DNA of 64,000 nt from Clostridium fungisolvens (GCF_014193895.1 NZ_BLZR01000001.1:1922001-1986000), one strand, 5' to 3'; shown: positions 25,697 to 35,308, numbered from the stretch's first letter. Numbers and translations are program-made. The notes: a model not told the origin generated them from the letters alone.

Positions 25697-26434
25697 ATGA
25701 AAATGCAGAATAAAAATTGGAAGGTAGGAGATTTATCTAAACTTACTGGTCTTACTATTAGAACTCTCCACCATTATGATGAAATTGGATTACTTTGCCC
25801 TAGCTTTCGTAATGATGCTGGACATCGTTTTTATTCAGAAGGAGATATAATAAAGCTACATCAAATTATGTCACTTAAACAATTAGAGTTTTCTTTGGAT
25901 GAAATTAAAGCTTTTCTAGAAAATCCGAAGTATAATCCAATTGATGTAATAGAGATGCAGCTTAAAAGATTAGATGAGGAAATAAGTCTTAAAAAGCAGC
26001 TAAGAAGTGATCTTAATGAATTATTAGAGGTATTTAACTCCTGGCAGAGACCTTCCTTAGATCAATTCATAAATTCAATAGAATTAATTAGAAATCAAAA
26101 GAAATATTTTACTAAAGAACAACAGATTAAGCTTAAGAAACAATATGATAAGCTAAATCAAAATAATAGTAGCGACATTTTGAACAGTTGGAGTAATATT
26201 ATAAGTTCTTTTCAAGCTGAGATGGAGAACGGCACACCAATTGATGATTTAAAGGTAATTAAACTTGCAAAGCAGTGGCAAGAAGGAATTAATCTTTTTA
26301 CTGGAGGAGACTCCGAAATTATAAACTCCGCAGAGCGCTATTATATGGATAATCCACAGGCAGCAAAAGGAAGTGGGATGAGTGGTGAGCTTTATGAGTA
26401 TATAAAAAAAGCACTGGCAAATATCGAGTCATGA
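25697..26434 (+). CDS. MerR-family regulator with TipAS drug-binding domain
   Basis: This protein of about 245 aa begins with a MerR winged helix (WKVGDLSKLTGLTIRTLHHY, then DEIGLL and AGHRFY) and a coiled coil to about residue 105. A TipAS domain follows, which in relatives such as TipA and Mta binds thiopeptides or other drugs. The exact start is uncertain: ATG 25697 or 25703, both behind GAGAAGTG. No obvious target operon adjoins it. Confidence 0.87.
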   Translation: MKMQNKNWKVGDLSKLTGLTIRTLHHYDEIGLLCPSFRNDAGHRFYSEGDIIKLHQIMSLKQLEFSLDEIKAFLENPKYNPIDVIEMQLKRLDEEISLKKQLRSDLNELLEVFNSWQRPSLDQFINSIELIRNQKKYFTKEQQIKLKKQYDKLNQNNSSDILNSWSNIISSFQAEMENGTPIDDLKVIKLAKQWQEGINLFTGGDSEIINSAERYYMDNPQAAKGSGMSGELYEYIKKALANIES

Positions 26435-26544
26435 ATGAAGTTGTTGAAATAAGTTGTTTATCTATATTTACCAAAATAAACATGTATACTCACATCTTTT
26501 AGAGGGGAAAATGAATAAGAAAAATAAAAAAGAGGTGAGAGTAT

Positions 26545-26805
26545 ATGAAAAAGATTGGTGTAGAACAAGGTTTATCTATGGTTGCTGATTATTTAAGTGG
26601 TCAAGGTTTTTCTGTAGAGATTTTAGGCGGAGATCTTAGGAGTAATGCATCTAAGTGTGAAAGCTTTGATGCAATAGTTACATCAGACTTAAATACAGAT
26701 ATGATGGGATTTAGTGAAACCTCAACAAATGTACCAGTTATTAATGCAAGTGGATTGACACCAGAAGAAATAAAGAAGGCAATTGAGCAGAGAACAACTA
26801 AATAA
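26545..26805 (+). CDS. YkuS/UPF0180-family protein
   Basis: This 86-aa protein matches the UPF0180 family (B. subtilis YkuS): KKIGVEQGLSMVADYL at the N terminus, DAIVTSDLNTDMMGFS in the middle and VINASGLTPEEIKKAIEQR at the end. The fold resembles a small alpha/beta PTS EIIB-like domain, but no catalytic cysteine loop is present. The function is unknown. An AGAGGTGAG RBS precedes the ATG. Confidence 0.82.
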   Translation: MKKIGVEQGLSMVADYLSGQGFSVEILGGDLRSNASKCESFDAIVTSDLNTDMMGFSETSTNVPVINASGLTPEEIKKAIEQRTTK

Positions 26806-26909
26806 TAATTAATAAGTGATTTCTTTAAAGAAATGCTAATTAGGGCTCACCTTTTCATAGTAATCCAGAGTATCAAAGCTAAGGATTGTGTTTGAAGAGA
26901 TGAGTCTAT

Positions 26910-26976
26910 TTTTACTGTAAAGAAAATATAAAATTTTAACATTGCTAAAACTAGGGATTTCAATAATTGTAGAAGT
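26910..26976. repeat. Partial P3 repeat
   Basis: TTTTTACTGTAAAGAAAATA, then AAAATTTTAA, GCTAAAACTAGGGATTTCAA and TTGTAGAAG correspond to the left part of the P3 copy at 44177. The right part is missing and replaced by the terminator at 26977. Confidence 0.5.
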
Positions 26977-27012
26977 AAGTCAGCTTTGATATTATAAGCT
27001 GGCTGACTTTCC
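26977..27012 (+). terminator. Terminator before the MFS gene
   Basis: AAGTCAGCTT and AAGCTGGCTGACTT form a stem (26977-27009). It probably ends the ykuS-like transcript. Confidence 0.65.
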
Positions 27013-27096
27013 ATTATAAAATAACAAAAAGTGTAAAGATAATGAGTTTAGTGTATAATTAAATTGCATGTTAATCAACAAAAGGAGGACGGTTTT

Positions 27097-28377
27097 TTGG
27101 ATATAAGAAGACATTTGTCAGTATACAAAGGATTACCTAGGGATATATATGTACTTTTCATTTCAACAGTAATAAATAAAATGGGTAGCTTCATAGTGCC
27201 ATTAATGACTTTGATTTTAACTGAAAAAATAGGGTTTTCAAAGTATGAAGCTGGACTATTCACCACAATAGCAATATTATCGCAAGCTCCATTTTTAGTA
27301 GTAGGCGGTAGTTTAGTAGATAGATTTGGTAGCAAAAGAATAATCGTAATATTTCAATCTTTAGGATCGCTTCTTTACTTAACTTGTGGATTTATGAAAC
27401 CTACAGTTGCAGTTGCAGTGCTTATTGTAATAGCTTCAAACCTGTATGCACTGGCAACGCCTGCATTTAATGCTATGGTACCATCAATTACCCCAAAAGC
27501 ATTAATGAAAAATGCTTATTCCTTGATGTACCTAGGATCAAATTTAGGTTTAGCTATAGGACCAATGATAGGTGGTATTCTATTTAGTAAAAACTACTTA
27601 AACCTTCTATTTATATTAGATGCAACTACTACAATAATATCAACAATGATGGTTTTCTTTTTTGTTAGAGGTAAGGCTAAACTTAGCATATCATTGGCAA
27701 AAGGTGAAACTTCAGGTACAAAAGCTGAGAGTAGTGAGTCTATTTTTTCATTCATTGTTAAGAATCCAGTAATAATTGCATTTTCACTAATTATGTTAGT
27801 ATATTATTTTTGCTATGTTCAGTGGAACTTCTTACTTCCTTTACAAACAGTAGAGGTATTTGGTAAGGCTGGAGTAAGTGTATTTTCTTCTTTATTTAGT
27901 ATCAATGCAATAACTGTAATAGTTCTAACACCGATACTAACATCAATCACAGCCAAAACATATCCATTGAAAAGTATGTTTGTAGGTGGCATCCTATACT
28001 TTATTGCATTTGGAATGTTTGCTATTAATAGATATATATTAATTTTCGTTGCAGCCATAATTATAATGACAGTTGGTGAAATTTTAATCACTATAAATTC
28101 AAATAATTATATAGCACAGCGTACGCCTAAACAGTACCTTGGTAGAGTGAACTCAATGTTTTTTCTTTTCATGGGGGCTGGTTTTGCAACTGGACCGTTA
28201 GTAATGGGAAGTGTACTTACCTTTGTTAATTTTCAGTATGCTTGGATCATAGTATCAGCTTTAATGCTGTTTGGTGCCACATTAATGTATTGGCTTAAAT
28301 TTATAGAAAAAAAATCAGATAAAAAAAGTTTAGAGGATGATTATGACGAATATAATGAAATAGCAAGTAATGATTAA
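27097..28377 (+). CDS. Major facilitator superfamily transporter
   Basis: This 426-aa, 12-helix transporter has the MFS loop-2 motif GGSLVDRFGSKRI between helices 2 and 3. It belongs to the drug/metabolite exporter type. The start is TTG at 27097, eight bases after AAAGGAGGA, one of the strongest RBSs in the window; the TTG at 27064 has none. The YunD-like nucleotidase follows 23 bp later and is surely co-transcribed, which suggests nucleotide, nucleoside or drug handling. The substrate is unknown. Confidence 0.87.
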   Translation: MDIRRHLSVYKGLPRDIYVLFISTVINKMGSFIVPLMTLILTEKIGFSKYEAGLFTTIAILSQAPFLVVGGSLVDRFGSKRIIVIFQSLGSLLYLTCGFMKPTVAVAVLIVIASNLYALATPAFNAMVPSITPKALMKNAYSLMYLGSNLGLAIGPMIGGILFSKNYLNLLFILDATTTIISTMMVFFFVRGKAKLSISLAKGETSGTKAESSESIFSFIVKNPVIIAFSLIMLVYYFCYVQWNFLLPLQTVEVFGKAGVSVFSSLFSINAITVIVLTPILTSITAKTYPLKSMFVGGILYFIAFGMFAINRYILIFVAAIIIMTVGEILITINSNNYIAQRTPKQYLGRVNSMFFLFMGAGFATGPLVMGSVLTFVNFQYAWIIVSALMLFGATLMYWLKFIEKKSDKKSLEDDYDEYNEIASND

Positions 28378-28400
28378 AATTCAGCATTAAGGAGTTTTTT

Positions 28401-29777
28401 ATGAGATTAAATATTTTACATACTAACGATATTCATAGTAATTTTGAGAACTTTTCAAAGATAGCAAATAAGATAAAAGAGCTTAAAGATGAAAATACGA
28501 TAGTACTAGATGCTGGAGATTTTGCAGATTTTAGGAGTATGGAATTGCAAGGGACAAACGGGATTGCTGCATTAGAATTATTAGAAAGCGCAGGGTATGA
28601 TGCAATAGCTGTAGGAAATAATGAAACCTTTAACGGGATAGAAACCTTAATAAATATGGCTTCTAACTCTAAAATTCCTTTTTTAAGCTGTAATTTATTT
28701 GATTTGAAATTAAATGCAATAAAAGGGGTAAGAAGAAGCTATATATTAAATAAAAATGGATTGAGAATTTTACTTATTGGAACATCTCCTGATATAGGTC
28801 CATTTAATGAGCTCGGTGGATATAAACTTAAAGATTATATTGAAGTAATAAAAGAAGAAATAGCCCTTAATTACGGCAAATACGATTTATGTTTAGTACT
28901 TTCCCACCTAGGAATGAAAAAAGATAAAGAAATTGCAGAAAAAGTTGATGAAGTTGATGTGATAATAGGTGGACACTTTCATATATTGATGGAGAAGCCT
29001 GAAATAGTGAATGGTACAATTATATTTACATCTGGGTGTTATGGGGAAAACCTTGGGGTATTAAGACTAGAAGTAAATAATAACAAAGCTGAAATTATCG
29101 AAGGTAAAAATATTAATATTAGTAATTGCGAAAAATGTGATGATATTATTAAGGTTCTAAAGGAAAATAAGGAAAAGGCAATAGACAAATTAAGTGAACC
29201 TCTTTACGATCTTGAGCGTGACCTTTGGCATGATGTAGTTGAGGAAAATCCAATGACTAACTTACTAGTTGACGCTTTAGTAGACGTACTAAAGTGTGAC
29301 GTAGGTATCATAAACAGTGGAGTGATAAACGGTGGGATTAGAAAAGGAAAGGTCACACTTAAGAAACTTCTAGAGATATGCCCTTCACCATTAAATCCAA
29401 CCAGTTTTCAAATTGAAGGAAAGTATCTGCGTGAAGCTTTACAAAACTCTTTAGATACGGACTATTGTTATGCAAATGGTATGGGGCCAGGCTTTAGAGG
29501 GAAATATGTAGGCAGACTACATGTATCTAATGCTATTATAAAACACAACGGTAGAACTATAATTGAAGTATTTATTAATGGAGAAAAACTTGAGGATGAT
29601 AGGTTATATACCGTTGCTTCATGCGATTATCTTCAAAGAGGAACTGGGTATAGCTCGTTAAGTAATTATAAGAACGAAAAATATAATCATGAATATTTAA
29701 GAGAAACCTTAAGAGAATATATAGCGAAAAAAGAGTTTGTTGAAAAAGCCTTTGTGGATAGATGGATTTTGGTATAA
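28401..29777 (+). CDS. YunD-like 5'-nucleotidase/phosphoesterase
   Basis: This 458-aa enzyme has an N-terminal calcineurin-like metallophosphatase domain (LHTNDIHSNF, DAGDF, LSHLG, GGHFHI) and a C-terminal 5'-nucleotidase domain (NSGVINGGIRKGKVT). No signal peptide is present, so unlike UshA it is cytoplasmic. The usual GNHEFD motif reads GNNETFNG: the catalytic His-Asp pair of UshA is replaced, as I recall is also the case in B. subtilis YunD. Activity may therefore be narrower or different. It is the second gene of an operon with an MFS transporter. Confidence 0.85.
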   Translation: MRLNILHTNDIHSNFENFSKIANKIKELKDENTIVLDAGDFADFRSMELQGTNGIAALELLESAGYDAIAVGNNETFNGIETLINMASNSKIPFLSCNLFDLKLNAIKGVRRSYILNKNGLRILLIGTSPDIGPFNELGGYKLKDYIEVIKEEIALNYGKYDLCLVLSHLGMKKDKEIAEKVDEVDVIIGGHFHILMEKPEIVNGTIIFTSGCYGENLGVLRLEVNNNKAEIIEGKNINISNCEKCDDIIKVLKENKEKAIDKLSEPLYDLERDLWHDVVEENPMTNLLVDALVDVLKCDVGIINSGVINGGIRKGKVTLKKLLEICPSPLNPTSFQIEGKYLREALQNSLDTDYCYANGMGPGFRGKYVGRLHVSNAIIKHNGRTIIEVFINGEKLEDDRLYTVASCDYLQRGTGYSSLSNYKNEKYNHEYLRETLREYIAKKEFVEKAFVDRWILV

Positions 29778-29888
29778 ATAAAGGTGATAAAGCAAGAATG
29801 ATAGCTTATGTTTAATTCAAATATCTAACTTACGCATAATGCAAAAAGATAGGATTTAGTTCTAATAATTTTACAATAATTAATAAAT

Positions 29889-29937
29889 AGGACAGCAGGT
29901 AGATTTGGTTTAATGTAAATCTACCTACCGTCCTATT
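29889..29937. terminator. Bidirectional terminator
   Basis: The 18-base arms 29889-29906 (AGGACAGCAGGTAGATTT) and 29917-29934 pair with two mismatches near the base. It lies between the converging nucleotidase and lipoprotein genes. Confidence 0.85.
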
Positions 29938-29950
29938 ATTTTTTTAATTT

Positions 29951-30580
29951 CTACTTTATATTTTGTTGCTCTTGTATATCTATATCTGTAATCTTAAAAG
30001 TTTTGTCTCCTTTAACATTATGTGCAAGAGTTAATTTTACTTTATCAATTTTATTAACTCCATTTTCAGTATAGTTTACAATTATGGTTTGATTGCTACC
30101 ATAATAGGTTTTAGAACCATCTTTTGAAGTAACGAAAATTCCAATATCAGATTTAGAAATATGATAGTTTATAAGTTTTTCGTTGTAATTTTTCATAGAA
30201 TTTTTAAAATTGTCAGTTCTATCTCCAAAGGCTGCACCATTATCGAAACCTGAGTATGTACTTAGTTTATCAAAAACTTGATCTACAGTTGACGGTGTAC
30301 AATTATAAAACCCTTCAATAAAACCTGCAATTACAGGATTAATCATTTCTTGAACCTTGCTATTGTCAGTTAATTCTTGATTTTCTTTATCTGATAAAGC
30401 TTGTACACTAGAATCATTAGATAGATTGTTAGAGCTATCTGATTTATTAGTTTGAAGTTGCTTTGGCTTATTTACTTCAACTTTCTTTGATGATTCAGTT
30501 TTATTTCTACAACTAAGCAATGTCATTGTGCCCAACGTAACCATTAAAAGTATGTAAGCAAATCTCTTTATAATAACCAT
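29951..30580 (-). CDS. Putative lipoprotein of unknown function
   Basis: This protein of about 209 aa has a lipoprotein signal peptide ending in TMTLLSC24, which Lgt would modify. A Ser/Asn/Lys-rich linker follows to about residue 70, then a globular domain of about 130 residues that I do not recognise. The start is unclear: the ATG at 30580 lies inside the RBS-like AAGGGGATGG, so initiation may occur a few codons later at an unusual codon. It has no operon partner. Confidence 0.68.
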   Translation of the reverse strand: MVIIKRFAYILLMVTLGTMTLLSCRNKTESSKKVEVNKPKQLQTNKSDSSNNLSNDSSVQALSDKENQELTDNSKVQEMINPVIAGFIEGFYNCTPSTVDQVFDKLSTYSGFDNGAAFGDRTDNFKNSMKNYNEKLINYHISKSDIGIFVTSKDGSKTYYGSNQTIIVNYTENGVNKIDKVKLTLAHNVKGDKTFKITDIDIQEQQNIK

Positions 30581-30680
30581 CCCCTTAATTAACTGTATAT
30601 AGTTAAGCTTAAAGAGTGAAACTTATTACAGCAACCATCAATATTTTCCAGTAAGGTACTTTAACAAAGCTCAAATTAAT

Positions 30681-30716
30681 AAGGCTGAAGAGTTAAGATA
30701 TCTTCAGCCTTACTTT
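30681..30716. terminator. Hairpin, probable terminator
   Basis: AAGGCTGAAGA (30681-30691) and TCTTCAGCCTT (30701-30711) form a perfect 11-bp stem followed by a T-rich run. It lies between the diverging start of the lipoprotein gene and the end of the AraC gene, so it could end the AraC transcript after the P1 element is read through. Confidence 0.7.
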
Positions 30717-30724
30717 ATTATATA

Positions 30725-30823
30725 GATAAACCAGTTCCAAATACAATCTATATTTGATAATCCTATTACCATTAATAGTTAGCAGAAATATCACTTAGTT
30801 TTATTAGATAGAACTGGTTCATC
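30725..30823. repeat. P1 palindromic element, 99-bp class
   Basis: The termini are GATAAACCAGTTC and GAACTGGTTCATC, flanked by TATA and TTTA. It is identical to 1279-1377 up to the last terminus, where the other copy has GATTATC. It lies 32 bp past the stop codon of the AraC gene. Confidence 0.9.
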
Positions 30824-30854
30824 TTTATAAGTATTTGGTTATGAATTTTAAAAT

Positions 30855-31592
30855 TTATAAGCTAACCTTAGAAATTAATGATTGTCTTCTATAATCTTTA
30901 GGAGTTACTCCCATATGTTTTTTACAAAAACGAGAAAAATAAGTTATGTGGCTAAAATTAAATATATGACTTATCTCTGTTACGCTCAAGTTAGTATTAT
31001 TTAAATAAAGCTGTATAGCTGAGATCTTAACTTCGCTAATATACTCAGATAAGGTTTTACCAACTTCTTTTTTAAAAGCCGCTGAAAGATAATTTGGATG
31101 TACGTTCACTATAGAAGAAATTTCTTGAAGAGTTAAAGGATTTTCAATATTCTTTTTAATGTATTCAATCACACGATTTATAAGAGGATTGTAGAAGTAC
31201 TGTTTGTACCTTTTTGAAACATTAATAAAATCGTTTAACATAAAGTACTCTAATTCTTGTAAAGCATTTATATTAGAAGCAGCATCAATTAGATTGATAT
31301 AGTGATCACTTAATATAAATGCTGTTTCGGTATCCAATCCTGCTTCAATTACGGCTCTAGTGAAGATTGTGCAAGATCCTATAATGGAATATTTAAGAGA
31401 CGTCAATGGGTGTTTGGATAATTGTGCCCTTTCAAGCGAATTAATTTTTTTTAAGATATTAGTTGCGGCATCGGTATCCAATTGTTGAATACTTTGTACG
31501 AGTTTTGATTCAAGTTCATAAGGCGGATGAATATAAGAGGCATATCTATTTTTCGCCATTGTATATTCAATTTTTTTGTATATGCTCTGCAT
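30855..31592 (-). CDS. AraC-family transcriptional regulator
   Basis: This 245-aa protein has a C-terminal AraC/XylS double helix-turn-helix (residues about 145-240; first recognition region LQEISSIVNVHPNYLSAAFKKE, signature IFNFSHITYFSRFCKKHMG). Its N-terminal part of about 140 residues has no cupin motif. The ATG at 31592 follows GAGGTGAT, which rules out the in-frame GTG at 31604. It is divergent from the ABC transporter-GH65 operon and is its likely activator. Confidence 0.87.
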   Translation of the reverse strand: MQSIYKKIEYTMAKNRYASYIHPPYELESKLVQSIQQLDTDAATNILKKINSLERAQLSKHPLTSLKYSIIGSCTIFTRAVIEAGLDTETAFILSDHYINLIDAASNINALQELEYFMLNDFINVSKRYKQYFYNPLINRVIEYIKKNIENPLTLQEISSIVNVHPNYLSAAFKKEVGKTLSEYISEVKISAIQLYLNNTNLSVTEISHIFNFSHITYFSRFCKKHMGVTPKDYRRQSLISKVSL

Positions 31593-31851
31593 TTTCTGTA
31601 TCACCTCAAAAAGTAATCTTAATAAAGTGTAAATTTTATTAACATTGTATAAAAAATTATAGTTTTTCTTGTATATAATGTCAATATAATCATTAACAGA
31701 TTAAGGAAGAAACAGCGCTGATATATGTAAAGGATTCCTTGGTTCTTAAACATAAAATTGTTATGGCTTTATATATAAATCTATAAAGATCATTATAAGA
31801 AATTTTAAAACTAGATTTGTATTGAAAAATATTAGTTTATACGGCTTCTAT

Positions 31852-31865
31852 TGTAAACGTTTATA
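31852..31865 (+). promoter_or_regulatory. cre-like / LacI-type operator before the ABC operon
   Basis: TGTAAACGTTTATA matches 13 of 14 positions of the cre consensus TGWAARCGYTWNCW and contains the perfect palindrome TAAACGTTTA (31854-31863). GGCTTCT and AGAAGCC flank it at 31843 and 31866 and could extend it to a hairpin. It lies about 105 bp before the solute-binding-protein start, so catabolite repression by CcpA is likely. Confidence 0.6.
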
Positions 31866-31967
31866 AGAAGCCTATAGCTCAAAACCGATGTCTAAATAAT
31901 AATTAATATAGTTACTATAAAACTTCTAAACTAATAGAAATTAAATTAGAAAATAGGGGGAAAAAGT

Positions 31968-33236
31968 ATGAAAACAAAAAAATTATTAAGTGTTCTATGT
32001 GTGATGGCAGTTGCTTTATCAACAATGGTTGGGTGTGGATCAAATTCTACAGCTACAAGTGCAAAATCAGGTAAGGCAGAAGTTACCTTAATTCAAAACA
32101 AGGTTGAAATTCAAACAGAGCTTGAAGCTGCAGCAAAACAATTTAATGAATCTCAAAAGGACGTTGAAGTAAAGATTTTAGGATCTGCTGGAGATAATTT
32201 AGTTACTACATTACAATCACAGTTTGCATCAAGCCCTGCAAAAGCACCTACAATCTTTACTTGTGGAAGTGGAAGCGAGTTTGAAAAGTTCTTCAAGTAT
32301 ATGGCACCAATGGATTCAGCTGCATCAGCAAAGATCATAGCTAAAGGACAGGCTGAAGATACAATGAAAGATGGCAAGCTTTATGGACTTCCATTAGCAG
32401 TTGAAGGTATTGGACTAGTATATAATAAGCAAATATTTAAAGATGCAGGCGTTGATGCTGCGAGCATCAAGACTATGGATGATTTAACTGCTGCTTGTGA
32501 AAAAATTTCAAAAGTTAAGGGTGTTGTAAAGCCACTTGCATTTGCTAAGGAAACTTATTTCCAATTTATGCATCCATTTAACTGGCCTTTTGCAACAATG
32601 AATAATTACAAAGATGCTATCACAAAGGTATCTGCTGGACAATTAAATCTTAAGGATATTCCAGAAGTTAAGAAATATGCACAAGATTTAGAAAAGTTAA
32701 AACCATACACAAATCTTGCAAAAGATAGTTATGATGATCAAGTTGCTGGTTTTTCACAAGGTAAATATGCAATTATCCATCAAGGTAACTGGTCACAATC
32801 AATAATAGATCAATACAAAGTTAGTTTTGATTATGGAATGATGCCAATGCCAGCAAACGGAAATACTTCCCTAGCTGTAGGAAATACTAACTTTTTCCAT
32901 GTAAATAATGCAGCAACAAAAGAACAGCAAGATGGAGCAATTAAGTTCCTAGATTGGCTATTTACTACTAAAGATGGACAGAAAATTGTTACAGACAAGT
33001 TTAAGGTAATACCTGCTTATACTGGCTTTGACACAAGTAATTTAAGTGTTCTATCTAAAGAAGTTTCAAAATACTCTGATGCAGGAAAAACTATACCATG
33101 GACATTCAATCTTTACCCTGCAGGTGTTGATAAAGATTGTACAAGTGCAATGGAAAAATTCTATGCTGGTCAAATAAACTCTGATCAATTATTAGATGAA
33201 ATACAAAAAGTTTGGACAAATGCTGCAAAGAAATAA
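31968..33236 (+). CDS. ABC transporter solute-binding lipoprotein, sugar type
   Basis: This 422-aa family-1 extracellular solute-binding protein has a lipoprotein signal with lipobox MVGC23. The mature part has the typical VTLIQNKVEIQTELEAAAKQF start and a C-terminal region rich in aromatic residues. It would capture an oligosaccharide, most likely a glucose disaccharide, since a GH65 phosphorylase ends the operon. The RBS is AGGGGG. A 254-bp gap with two hairpins separates it from the permeases, which commonly lets the binding protein be made in excess. Confidence 0.9.
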   Translation: MKTKKLLSVLCVMAVALSTMVGCGSNSTATSAKSGKAEVTLIQNKVEIQTELEAAAKQFNESQKDVEVKILGSAGDNLVTTLQSQFASSPAKAPTIFTCGSGSEFEKFFKYMAPMDSAASAKIIAKGQAEDTMKDGKLYGLPLAVEGIGLVYNKQIFKDAGVDAASIKTMDDLTAACEKISKVKGVVKPLAFAKETYFQFMHPFNWPFATMNNYKDAITKVSAGQLNLKDIPEVKKYAQDLEKLKPYTNLAKDSYDDQVAGFSQGKYAIIHQGNWSQSIIDQYKVSFDYGMMPMPANGNTSLAVGNTNFFHVNNAATKEQQDGAIKFLDWLFTTKDGQKIVTDKFKVIPAYTGFDTSNLSVLSKEVSKYSDAGKTIPWTFNLYPAGVDKDCTSAMEKFYAGQINSDQLLDEIQKVWTNAAKK

Positions 33237-33295
33237 TATAAATAAAGCTAAAAGTATCTGATAAAGGCTTTTAGATATAATCAATATGAGAAATT

Positions 33296-33421
33296 AAATT
33301 GTACTTGCTCGAAAGTCGTGGAAGCTAAAGATTTTCGGGCATGTATAATTTGTTAGTGATGATATATATAGAGATTTTATTAAAAATTTGTTTTTATTCC
33401 TCTTGTGGATTTTTAGAGGAA
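33296..33421 (+). other. Two hairpins inside the ABC operon
   Basis: The first has 22-base imperfect arms (33296-33317 and 33330-33351, with GCTCGAAAGTC against GATTTTCGGGC) and resembles the core of the P2 element at 48676. The second is TTCCTCT (33397-33403) with AGAGGAA (33415-33421). They follow the binding-protein gene and may protect its mRNA or cause partial termination. Confidence 0.6.
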
Positions 33422-33490
33422 ACTTAAAGAAGAAAATACATTCATTAAAGGGTTTTATATAAAATAATAATACGAAATGGAGCGAAAACA

Positions 33491-34369
33491 ATGAATAGAA
33501 AGTTTAAGGGCAAAATAACCACAGCATTATTTGTTCTACCGTCATTATTCATATTTGCCAATGTTGTTGTTATCCCTTTTATAATGGGTATAATATATTC
33601 ATTTACTAACTGGGATGGATTTGCTTTTACTGGTGCTAGTTTTGTAGGGATAAAAAACTATGTTGCAGCATTTGATGATGGTAAATTCGCTGCATCATTT
33701 TGGTTAACAACTAAATATGTTATTGCTATGACTATCCTTGTTAACATAGTAGGACTTGCATTGGCAATGTTAGTAACCTCAAAGGTTAAATTTAAAAATT
33801 TCTTCAGAGCTGTATACTTTATGCCTAACTTAATCGGAGGGTTAATATTAGGTTTTATATGGAAGTTTGTATTTACAAAATTATTTGAAAGTATAGGACA
33901 GATGACTCATACCTCTAAAGTTTTTTTTAACTGGCTTGATAATCCTACAGCAGCCTTTTGGGCTCTGGTAGTTGTAGGAGTATGGCAAATGGCTGGATAT
34001 GTGATGATAATATATATTGCTTCTATTGAGAGTATATCTGATGAAGTCTTAGAAGCAGCAGATATTGATGGTGCAGGCCCTTGGCATAAATTTAGGAAAG
34101 TAGTTCTTCCTTTAATAGCTCCAGCCTTCACAATAAGTTTGTTTGTTACCTTAGCAAATTCCTTTAAGCAATACGATACAAATTTATCTTTAACAAACGG
34201 GGGACCTTATGGAACCACCGAACTTATCAGTATGAATATATTTTCAACAGCTTTTGGCTACAACAAGTATGCTCAAGCACAAGCTAAATCTATAATGTTT
34301 TTCTTAGTTATAATGGTGATTACTGTTATACAGATTTCTATTACTAAAAAGAAAGAGGTTGAAATGTGA
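33491..34369 (+). CDS. Sugar ABC transporter permease (MalF/UgpA type)
   Basis: This 292-aa protein has six membrane helices. The binding-protein-dependent permease (EAA) loop that contacts the ATPase reads EVLEAADIDGAGPWHKF at about residue 180. It is the first of two permeases; its TGA overlaps the ATG of the second. The start is preceded by GGAGCG. Confidence 0.92.
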   Translation: MNRKFKGKITTALFVLPSLFIFANVVVIPFIMGIIYSFTNWDGFAFTGASFVGIKNYVAAFDDGKFAASFWLTTKYVIAMTILVNIVGLALAMLVTSKVKFKNFFRAVYFMPNLIGGLILGFIWKFVFTKLFESIGQMTHTSKVFFNWLDNPTAAFWALVVVGVWQMAGYVMIIYIASIESISDEVLEAADIDGAGPWHKFRKVVLPLIAPAFTISLFVTLANSFKQYDTNLSLTNGGPYGTTELISMNIFSTAFGYNKYAQAQAKSIMFFLVIMVITVIQISITKKKEVEM

Positions 34370-35214
34370 TGAAGTCAAAATCTACAACATCTAAGATCAT
34401 ACTTGTACTTGGAATTATTATAACAATCATGACTTTATTTCCTATTTATATTATGATAGTCAATTCCTTTAAAGGAAGAGATCAAATATTTACTGATACA
34501 CTTGGTTTACCTAAAACTTTTGATTTTTCATATTATCTACAAGCAATTGATAAAATGAATTTTCTACATGCACTATTCAATTCTTTACTGGTAACCGTAA
34601 TCAGTACAGTATTAATCATAGCTTTATCATCTATGACAGCATGGGTTTTAGTTCGTAGTAAGTCAAAGATTGCAAATATTATACTTTTAGTTTTTGTAGT
34701 TACAATGCTTATACCATTTCAATCAGTTATGATTCCATTAATGCAATACATGAGTAAGTGGGAAATTCCTTCTATCCAATTTTCAATGATAAACACCTTT
34801 TATGGTTTAATCTTTATGAATATTGGCTTCGGAACAAGTCTAGCGGTTTTTCTATATCATGGTTTTATAAAAGGTGTTCCACTAGCTTTAGAAGAAGCTG
34901 CGATGATAGATGGCTGCAATAAATTTCAGTTATTCTGGAGAATTGTTTTTCCAACTTTAAAGCCAATTACGGTAACCGTGGCTATTTTGAATGTAATTAG
35001 CTTATGGAACGATTATTTACTGCCATCATTAGTATTAAGAGATCCAGAGCTTAGGACAATTCCTTTATCAACCTTCTATTTCTTTGGAGAATTCACAATT
35101 CAATGGAATTTAGCTATGGCTGGACTTGTTCTTACAGTAATTCCAGTAGTTATATTTTATCTGGTATCTCAAAAACACATCATTAAGGGAGTTATGGCTG
35201 GTGCCGTAAAATAA
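34369..35214 (+). CDS. Sugar ABC transporter permease (MalG/UgpE type)
   Basis: This 281-aa protein has six membrane helices and the EAA loop LEEAAMIDGCNKFQLFWRI. It is translationally coupled to the first permease through a TGATG overlap; the GTG one codon upstream is less likely. No ATPase gene follows. Such CUT1 transporters commonly share a general MsmK/MalK-like ATPase encoded elsewhere. Confidence 0.92.
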   Translation: MKSKSTTSKIILVLGIIITIMTLFPIYIMIVNSFKGRDQIFTDTLGLPKTFDFSYYLQAIDKMNFLHALFNSLLVTVISTVLIIALSSMTAWVLVRSKSKIANIILLVFVVTMLIPFQSVMIPLMQYMSKWEIPSIQFSMINTFYGLIFMNIGFGTSLAVFLYHGFIKGVPLALEEAAMIDGCNKFQLFWRIVFPTLKPITVTVAILNVISLWNDYLLPSLVLRDPELRTIPLSTFYFFGEFTIQWNLAMAGLVLTVIPVVIFYLVSQKHIIKGVMAGAVK

Positions 35215-35308
35215 CACATGTAGCTAATAGTGTACAGTTAAATTTTAATTTTAAGTATAGATGTACATTTTTAAATAAAACAACTAAAACAGAAAGAGAG
35301 TATTAAAC

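Noticed and set aside
33251..33263. Second binding site for the ROK regulator (AAGTATCTGATA matches the palindrome arm)
   Set aside because: Only one 12-base half-site within an operon, plausible by chance in AT-rich DNA.
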